Source of the DNA: CAWEFA01 sp963851385
Lineage (GTDB): Bacteria > Bacteroidota > Bacteroidia > Bacteroidales > DTGW01
DNA: 64,000 nucleotides
Reading direction: 5' to 3'
Assembly (NCBI GenBank): GCA_963851385.1
Contig: CAWKPE010000013.1
Span: forward strand, 310,001 to 374,000
The notes under the pieces were generated by a model. It was not told the origin of the DNA, did no database searches, and was given only the letters and a program-made list of their open reading frames with translations. Shown in pieces: positions 57,578 to 64,000 of the stretch (positions are counted from its first letter, which is position 1; every line of letters begins with the position of its first letter). Made by a program: the position numbers and the translations under genes.

Positions 57578-58306
57578 CTAAACTAAAGAAATTGCACTAA
57601 AAGCTTGTTCAGCAGCATTCTGTTCAGCTTCTTTTTTCGAAGAACCTTTTCCTTCACCCTTAAGTTGATCAGTTACTAAAATTCGGGAAATAAAAATAGG
57701 AGCATGATCTTTACCAGTGTATTCTTCTTCAACTTCAAACTTAATCTCTGTTCTGGTTTTCTGAGCCCATTCTATTATGCGGCTTTTATAATCAGTTTCA
57801 GTATGTTCCAATTCATCAAGATCAATTTGCTTTTTAAGAATTTTTTCAATAATAAATTTACGGGTAATTTTATAGCCTCTATCAAGATATATTGCTCCTA
57901 TCAGAGCTTCAAATGCATTTCCACAAATATGTTTGCCACCATTGTTGTTAAGAGAGTTTGATATTATAAATTTTTCAATTCCCAGGTTAATTGCTAAACT
58001 ATTAAGGTGTTTACGTTTTACTATTTTTGATCGCATTGTTGAGAGAAATCCTTCATTCTTATTAGGATAATTGGCAAACAAAAATTCAGCAACAACTGCA
58101 TCGAGTATCGCATCACCAAGAAACTCCAATCTTTCATTATTTACAGTTGATCCATTTCCTAATGAAATAGAAGCTGACCTGTGAATAAATGCAAGATCAT
58201 ATAACTCTTTTTCCCTGGGGAAAAATCCCAGAATTGATATTAAATCTTGATTGAACTTCTTTTTTGAAACAACAAGAAGCTTTATGGCAATGTACAAGTT
58301 TGCCAC
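57578..58306 (-). CDS. rnc: Ribonuclease III
   Basis: A 242-residue double-strand-specific endoribonuclease that processes rRNA precursors and structured RNAs. The catalytic signature NERLEFLGDAILD is intact, followed by FEALIGAIYLDRGY and a C-terminal dsRNA-binding domain (GKGSSKKEAEQNAAEQAF). The gene lies 3 bp after fabF on the same strand, as part of the acpP-fabF-rnc operon. Confidence 0.96.
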   Translation of the reverse strand: MANLYIAIKLLVVSKKKFNQDLISILGFFPREKELYDLAFIHRSASISLGNGSTVNNERLEFLGDAILDAVVAEFLFANYPNKNEGFLSTMRSKIVKRKHLNSLAINLGIEKFIISNSLNNNGGKHICGNAFEALIGAIYLDRGYKITRKFIIEKILKKQIDLDELEHTETDYKSRIIEWAQKTRTEIKFEVEEEYTGKDHAPIFISRILVTDQLKGEGKGSSKKEAEQNAAEQAFSAISLV

Positions 58307-58309
58307 GTA

Positions 58310-59557
58310 TTAAATTTTTCTGAAAATTATAGATGAATTATGACCGCCAAAACCAAAAGTATTACTTAATGCAACTTTAATATCCTTCTTTTGAGCAGTA
58401 TGTAAAGTAAGATTAAACTTGCTATCAATTTCAGGATCAAGTGTTGTTAGATTAATTGTAGGAGGTATAGTGCTATCTTTAATAGCAAGTATTGAAGCAA
58501 TAGATTCAACTGCGCCGGCAGCTCCTAATAAATGTCCTGTCATTGACTTTGTAGCGCTAATGTTCAATTTGTAAGAATGCTCACCAAAAACAGCTTTTAT
58601 AGCTTTTAGTTCAGCAACATCTCCTAAAGGTGTAGCTGTTCCATGGACATTGATATAATCCACATCTTCAGGTTTTAGACTAGCATCTTCCAGTACATTT
58701 TTCATAACTAATATTGCTCCAGCTCCTTCAGGATGCGGGGCCGTAAGATGATAAGCATCAGCAGACATACCACCACCAATTACTTCAGCATATATCTTAG
58801 CACCTCTTTTTAAAGCATGTTCGTATTCTTCAAAAATTAAAACACCTGAACCCTCACCCATAACAAAACCATCACGTGCAGCATCAAAAGGTTTAGAAGC
58901 AGTTTTGTAGTTTTCATTATTGGTTGAAAGCGCCTGCATGGAATTAAAACCTCCCATACCTGCTTCATTGATAGCTGCTTCAGAACCACCGGCAATAAAA
59001 ATATTTGCTTTGTTCAACCTGATATAAGTCAATGCATCAATAAGAGCATTTGTACTTGATGCGCAAGCTGATACAGTTGCAAAATTTGGTCCTCTGAAAC
59101 CATATTTCATTGAAATATGGCCTGCAGCAATATCACAGATCATTTTAGGGACAAAGAAAGGACTCAATCGAGGTGTACCGTCACCTAAAGCAAATGCTTT
59201 AATTTCCTGGAGAAAGGTGTCTAAACCTCCAATACCTGAAGCAAGAATGACACCAGCTTTGTCCAGATTAATTTTGGAAAGATCGAGGCCACTGTCTTTC
59301 ATGGCCTCATCAGCAGCAATTAACGCAAATTGTGCATATAAATCAAGTTTTTTAACTTCTTTCCTGTCGAAATACTTGCTAGGATCGTAATTTTTTACTT
59401 CACAGGCAAAACGAGTTTTGAATTTTGTAGTATCAAAATGTGTAATAGGTGCAGCACCACTTACTCCATTTACAAGATTTTGCCAAAATTCTGCAACAGT
59501 ATTACCTATGGGAGTGATAGCTCCAAGTCCAGTAACTACAACCCTTTTAAATTCCAT
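58310..59557 (-). CDS. fabF: 3-oxoacyl-ACP synthase II
   Basis: A 415-residue condensing enzyme of type II fatty acid synthesis. RVVVTGLGAITPIGN is the typical start. The catalytic Cys lies in VSACASSTNALIDA, and the two His residues in VHGTATPLGD and SMTGHLLGAAG. It lies 20 bp after acpP and 3 bp before rnc on the same strand. Confidence 0.97.
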   Translation of the reverse strand: MEFKRVVVTGLGAITPIGNTVAEFWQNLVNGVSGAAPITHFDTTKFKTRFACEVKNYDPSKYFDRKEVKKLDLYAQFALIAADEAMKDSGLDLSKINLDKAGVILASGIGGLDTFLQEIKAFALGDGTPRLSPFFVPKMICDIAAGHISMKYGFRGPNFATVSACASSTNALIDALTYIRLNKANIFIAGGSEAAINEAGMGGFNSMQALSTNNENYKTASKPFDAARDGFVMGEGSGVLIFEEYEHALKRGAKIYAEVIGGGMSADAYHLTAPHPEGAGAILVMKNVLEDASLKPEDVDYINVHGTATPLGDVAELKAIKAVFGEHSYKLNISATKSMTGHLLGAAGAVESIASILAIKDSTIPPTINLTTLDPEIDSKFNLTLHTAQKKDIKVALSNTFGFGGHNSSIIFRKI

Positions 59558-59577
59558 TCGTTGTAAATGATTTTAAA

Positions 59578-59814
59578 TTACTTTGCGTTTGCTTCAATAA
59601 ATTTAATAGCTTCACCAACAGTGCTGATATTTTCAGCTTGGTCATCAGGAATGGCAATATTGAACTCTTTTTCGAACTCCATGATAAGTTCAACAGTGTC
59701 AAGAGAGTCAGCACCTAAGTCATTGGTAAAACTTGCTTCAGGTGTAACTTCATTTTCATCTACACCCAATTTATCTACGATAATAGCTTTTACTCTTGAT
59801 GCAATATCAGACAT
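59578..59814 (-). CDS. acpP: Acyl carrier protein
   Basis: A 78-residue acidic protein with the phosphopantetheine site serine in LGADSLDTVELIMEFE. It carries acyl chains in fatty acid synthesis. It is the first gene of the acpP-fabF-rnc operon and diverges from purN, the usual Bacteroidota order. Confidence 0.98.
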   Translation of the reverse strand: MSDIASRVKAIIVDKLGVDENEVTPEASFTNDLGADSLDTVELIMEFEKEFNIAIPDDQAENISTVGEAIKFIEANAK

Positions 59815-59968
59815 AACTTTAAGTTTTAATTAATAATTAATGAATTTGACTAAAATTTAATCGTGCAAAGAAAGCTATTTCTAAAAAATAATTCAAGCAA
59901 TTATTTAAAAATTGTAATAATAAATAACTTTTTTTTACCTTGTTAGGAAATGATATCAATAATTTTTT

Positions 59969-59976
59969 TACGTTTG
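59969..59976 (+). promoter_or_regulatory. Candidate -7 box for purN
   Basis: TACGTTTG followed by C fully matches TAnnTTTG and lies 42 bp before the purN ATG. A -33 element at the expected distance is not clear. Confidence 0.45.
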
Positions 59977-60017
59977 CAGGTTTTTTATTTTTGTAATTTA
60001 TTGTTAATATTCTTATT

Positions 60018-60587
60018 ATGAGAAGAATAGCTATTTTTGCATCTGGTTTCGGTACAAATACTCAGGCTATAATTGATTATTTTAATAAAAAGAAAATGCC
60101 AATTGTCAAGCTTATTTTGTCTAACAGGCCTGATGCTTATGTAATTGAGAGAGCTAAAATACTGAATATTCCTTATGTAGTATTTAATAAAGAGACTTTC
60201 TATAATACAGAAAATATAATTCAAATTCTTGAGAAAGAAAAAATTGACTTAATAGTCCTTGGCGGGTTCCTTTGGCTGGTTCCTAAATATCTATTAAAAA
60301 AGTATACTGACAAAATTATAAATATTCACCCGGCATTACTTCCTAAATATGGAGGTAAAGGTATGTACGGTCAGCGTGTGCATGAAGCCGTAATCGCAAA
60401 TCATGATAAGGAAACAGGAATTACAATACATTTTGTTAATGAAGAATATGATCGAGGAAAAATAATTTTTCAGGCAAAATGCAAAGTGGAATCGTCAGAT
60501 ACTCCTGAAACTATTGCTAATAAAGTGCACAAGTTAGAATATGAATTTTATCCAAAGGTTATTGAAAAACTATTACAGGAAATATAA
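60018..60587 (+). CDS. purN: Phosphoribosylglycinamide formyltransferase
   Basis: A 189-residue enzyme that transfers a formyl group from 10-formyl-THF to GAR in purine synthesis. RRIAIFASGFGTNTQAIIDYF is the N-terminal phosphate site, NIHPALLPKYGGKGMYG carries the catalytic Asn/His, and ETGITIHFVNEEYDRGKII closes the active site. It is divergent from acpP and converges with the LamG lipoprotein gene 14 bp away. Confidence 0.95.
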   Translation: MRRIAIFASGFGTNTQAIIDYFNKKKMPIVKLILSNRPDAYVIERAKILNIPYVVFNKETFYNTENIIQILEKEKIDLIVLGGFLWLVPKYLLKKYTDKIINIHPALLPKYGGKGMYGQRVHEAVIANHDKETGITIHFVNEEYDRGKIIFQAKCKVESSDTPETIANKVHKLEYEFYPKVIEKLLQEI

Positions 60588-60601
60588 TTTGGCAAACCAT
60601 T

Positions 60602-61627
60602 TCAATACATTAAATCATCTTCAAAATAAATTGTCCTTGCTTCTAAATCATTTAACGATCTGTTATAAATTAAAAGATTGTCCATTAAACCTTGATAATA
60701 ATTACGTGTTAATGAACAATCAACTCCCAAAGTTGCTTTTGAAGCTCCAAAATTTGAATGCAAAAATGAACCCATTACTTGTTGGCCAAAAGACTGACCA
60801 TTCAAATAAAATGTAGCTTTGTTAGCATTAATAGCAACGGCGGTTTGATACCATATATCCTGATAAATGGCTGTGCTATCACTTATATCACCGACATTAA
60901 TTAACAAATAATTTGTAGTATCAGTTTTTCTTACAGAAAAAACTGTTTGTCCGTAAAGCAGGGAAGAATCATTAGAACTATACATAATTTGCAATTGTTC
61001 GTTTATGTTTAGCGCTTTAAACCAGAAACTAATAGTACGCGATGGGAAATCATAAATACTATCTAATATTGCATAACTTTTAAAACCCAGAAATTCTATA
61101 GATTCTTTATACCAACCTCTTCTATCATAAAAAAATGCAATGTTTTTTCCTGTTCCTGTTTTACTGCTAATATAGTCAACCAAATTATTAGCAAACATAT
61201 AATACGAAACCAAACCATTAGTTGGAATTCCGGTATTTATTAAATCAATGTATACAATTGTTGTATCGAAATTATGAATATTGTTGCTACTTACAGCAGA
61301 AATACCTAAGACAAACTTTGGATGTGTTTCATAATCTAAAACTCTGGAATTATTGACTGTTATTATACCGGTCAATGCATCAATAGAAAAGGCATTGCTA
61401 TCGTTACCACTGGTAATAGAATATAATAAGGTATCCTGTTGGTTATTAACATAAGCATGAGCAATACCGACAAATTGACCCACAGGAGAGTTTTCATAAA
61501 CCGAAAATTCCTGTTTCAAAGCATATAGTTTTGTATTTACCGGCTCATTTTTTGAACAGGATATCAAAATAAAACAAAATGAAAGATAAATTATATAAGA
61601 TGTTGTCTTGATTTTTTGAAACTGCAT
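60602..61627 (-). CDS. Lipoprotein with cadherin-like and LamG domains
   Basis: 341 residues from the ATG at 61627 (MQFQKIKTTSYIIYLSFCFI), with the lipobox ISC. A cadherin-type repeat follows (VYENSPVGQFVGIAHA, GNDSNAFSIDALTGIITV, LDYETHPKFVLGISA), then a LamG/concanavalin-like domain (RTISFWFKA, ATFYLNGQSFGQQ, GLMDNLLIYNRSLNDLE). These point to surface carbohydrate or protein binding. An in-frame ATG three codons earlier is possible. It is convergent with purN. About 240 bp without genes separate it from leuS. Confidence 0.85.
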   Translation of the reverse strand: MQFQKIKTTSYIIYLSFCFILISCSKNEPVNTKLYALKQEFSVYENSPVGQFVGIAHAYVNNQQDTLLYSITSGNDSNAFSIDALTGIITVNNSRVLDYETHPKFVLGISAVSSNNIHNFDTTIVYIDLINTGIPTNGLVSYYMFANNLVDYISSKTGTGKNIAFFYDRRGWYKESIEFLGFKSYAILDSIYDFPSRTISFWFKALNINEQLQIMYSSNDSSLLYGQTVFSVRKTDTTNYLLINVGDISDSTAIYQDIWYQTAVAINANKATFYLNGQSFGQQVMGSFLHSNFGASKATLGVDCSLTRNYYQGLMDNLLIYNRSLNDLEARTIYFEDDLMY

Positions 61628-61865
61628 AAAAATCAAATTTTTAGTTTGATAATTTTCCTAACGGGTAAAGATAATAATTTGGCATAAATACAAGAAGGAA
61701 AAAATAGAATATCTGAAGTTGCGAATGGTAAAGATGTGCACGTAGTAGTTATGAATAGTTTCATTGTGAAAATCAGAGATTATTGCTATCTTCTTCTCTA
61801 TTCTCAGATTCACTATTCACACCTTCTTATTTTGAACCTTTGAAACAACAGCTAATAGCCAATAG

Positions 61866-64000
61866 CTAAATAACAATATTTACTATTTTCCCGGGAACAA
61901 CAATTACTTTTTTAGGAGTTTTGCCTTCCAGCCATTTTTGCGAACGTTCATCAACAAGTATTTTCTGTTTAAGAGTATTTTCATCAATATCTGCAGAAAC
62001 CGCTATCTCGAACCTTCGTTTTCCATTAAACGAAACAGCAATAATTACTGTGCTTTCAACTAAGTAAACAGGATTTGCAACAGGATATGGCTCATAAGCC
62101 AGTGTTTGCTTATGTCCAAGTAACTCCCAAATGTCTTCAGCTAAATGAGGAGCGAATGGAGATAATATCTTTGCAAATGTGTCTCCTGTATTTTTGGTGA
62201 CTTTAAATTTCTTAAGGCATAAGTTAGTAAAAATCATCATTTGCGATATAGCAGTGTTGAACCTGAGATTCTCAATATCTGAACTTACCTTTTCTATAGT
62301 TTTATGAAGCAATTTAAGGATTTCAGCATCTTCTTCTCCTTCGAAATAATTTTCCTTATTGCAAAAGAACCGGTGTACCCTTGTCAGGAAATTAAAAACA
62401 CCTTTCACTCCATTTTCTGCCCAGGGTTTAACGGCATCAAGAGGTCCCATGAACATTTCATAAAGCCTTAAAGAATCAGCGCCATATTGCTGAACTACAT
62501 CGTCAGGATTTACAACGTTTTTAAGCGATTTGGACATTTTTGCTACAATTTGTGCTAACTCTTCTCCGGTTTCTTTTTGATAATATTTTCCATCTTTTTC
62601 ATCAACCATATCCGATGGTACTTTTGCACCAGTCTTGGTTTCGTATGCATAAGCCAGGATCATTCCCTGGTTAAAAAGTTTCTGAAAAGGTTCATCTGTC
62701 GAAACGATACCCAAATCGAACAATACTTTGTGCCAAAAACGACTGTAGAGCAAATGAAGAACGGCATGTTCAGCACCGCCAATGTATAAATCCACGGGCA
62801 TCCAGTATTTTTCAATTTCTTTGGCAAAAGGAGCATTATCGTTAGTCGGGTCGATGAAACGTAAATAGTACCAGCAGGAACCGGCCCATTGAGGCATGGT
62901 ATTGGTTTCCCGACGGCCTTTTCGACCTTTGTCATCGGTCACATTTAACCATTCATTTGCATTTGCTAAAGGAGATTCTCCACTAGCGCCAGGCTGGTAT
63001 TTTTCAAGTGCAGGAAGTTCCAATGGAAGTTCATTATCATTCAGTAAAGTAATTTCGCCATCTTCCCAATGTATTACCGGGAAAGGTTCTCCCCAATATC
63101 GCTGACGGCTGAACAGCCAATCCCGCATTTTATAATTTACTTTTTCAACACCCTGATTTGTTTTTTCAAGCCATTCAATTACGGTCTGAATACCTTTCTC
63201 TTTATTCATTCCGTTTATATCTAGCCCGGTTTCTTTATTGCCTGAATTAATATAAACCCCGTCTTCTGTCCAGCAAGCATCACCTGTTAAAACTTGTTTA
63301 CGGATTTCAGGATCAGCCTGAACAGGATCGAGTATACAATCAATTGGAATTTTAAACTTTTTGGCAAATTCAAAGTCGCGTGTATCATGCGCGGGAACAG
63401 CCATGATCGCACCGGTTCCATAACCCATCAAAACATAATCTGCAACATAAATTGGAATTTTAGCTTTATTAACAGGATTAATTGCATAATCTGCCGGTAA
63501 AAACGCCAGTTTTCTCCTTCGAAAGTTCTGTCCTGTCAAGATCAGATTTTAATGAAGCAGTTTTGATATATTCATTTACTTTTGAAGCATATTCCAGTGT
63601 AGTTATTTTCCTTACAAGTTCATGTTCCGGTGCAATTACCATATAAGTTGCTCCAAAAAGAGTATCGGGACGAGTAGTAAAAACTCTGAGTTTTTCAGAA
63701 AGTCCTTCAACTTTAAAATCAACTTCAGCGCCCGTTGAACGACCAATCCAGTTTCGCTGCATATCTTTAATTCCTTCGGACCAGTCAAGTTTATCGAGAC
63801 CTTTTAATAAACGCTCTGCATAAAGCGGAATACGAAGCATCCATTGTTTAAGGTTTTTGCGGATAACCTGGTTTCCGCATTTTTCATGAGAACCATCCAT
63901 CAACACTTCTTCGTTAGCGCAAACAATCTGGCAATGCTCGCAATACCAAACCTGGGCATCTGCAAAATAAGCCAGACGTTTTTCACTTATATAATCCCGG
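61866..64000 (-). CDS. leuS: Leucyl-tRNA synthetase, partial and frameshifted
   Basis: The gene leaves the window at the right edge, so the N-terminus is missing. Visible parts are the zinc-like segment CEHCQIVCANEEVLMDGS, the editing domain (GYGTGAIMAVPAHDTRDFEFA), the core RQRYWGEPFPVIHWEDGE, the motif KMSKSLKN (KMSKS) and the anticodon-binding domain. One frame ends at 63478 with KEKTGVFTGRLCN and the next carries DYAINPVNKAKIPIYVADY. One extra base at about 63490-63497 explains the break and restores FTG-DYAINPVN. LeuRS is essential, so a sequence error is likely. Confidence 0.95.

Overview
The window looks like a chromosome segment of an uncultured or little-studied member of the Bacteroidota. 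It is AT-rich. Two proteins carry type IX secretion (T9SS) C-terminal sorting domains, lipoproteins are abundant, and TAnnTTTG-type -7 promoter boxes occur in place of sigma-70 boxes. The order acpP-fabF-rnc-IPExxVDY is typical of the phylum. Most of the segment is ordinary chromosome, with many short palindromic or mobile repeats between genes.

Layout. 1-4.8 kb: partial acyl-CoA ligase, alaS and an M23 peptidase. 5-13.7 kb: amino-acid permease, lipoprotein, serine hydrolase, M23-LysM peptidase, PKD/T9SS protein and TPR membrane protein. 14-20.4 kb: a mitochondrial-type citrate synthase, LEA-like lipoprotein, SPOR protein, PurF-like amidotransferase and UbiD decarboxylase. 20.7-25.8 kb: a broken propeller/SpoIIE sensor facing a hybrid histidine kinase. 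26-36.4 kb: ettA, hisS, a T9SS M14 peptidase, thioesterase and GH3 glycosidase. 36.5-40 kb: tRNA-Arg, a WYL regulator, DUF3795 protein and aldo/keto reductase. 40-53.3 kb: a deoxy-sugar catabolic cluster. 53.3-57 kb: gene relic, toxin-antitoxin pair and an alkaline-phosphatase-like protein. 57-64 kb: IPExxVDY protein, rnc, fabF, acpP, purN, LamG lipoprotein and partial leuS.

The most interesting region is 40.2-53.3 kb. L-fucose isomerase, a GntR repressor with two identical 20-bp palindromic operators, a TPP-dependent E1 (alpha-beta fused) with its lipoyl E2, a rhamnulokinase-type kinase, a PHP-domain protein, a sorbitol-6-phosphate-dehydrogenase-like SDR carrying only half of an aldolase domain, and an L-sorbose-1-phosphate-reductase-like dehydrogenase lie together. 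No functional aldolase is visible. I infer a possible aldolase-independent route: the two oxidoreductases would move the keto group of a 6-deoxyketose 1-phosphate next to its methyl end, giving a 1-deoxyketose 6-phosphate, which an acetoin-dehydrogenase-like E1/E2 would split into acetyl-CoA and a tetrose phosphate.

Repeats: two copies of a 121-bp MITE with flanking direct repeats, two copies of a 131-bp element, a DUF559 nuclease-like gene bracketed by a perfect 26-bp inverted repeat, and several other palindromic elements.

Caution: at least seven genes, including the housekeeping genes alaS, leuS and ettA, are broken by frameshifts, and every one can be explained as a net +1 base. This is most simply read as uncorrected insertion errors in the assembly, so I annotate full-length spans where the frames can be joined.
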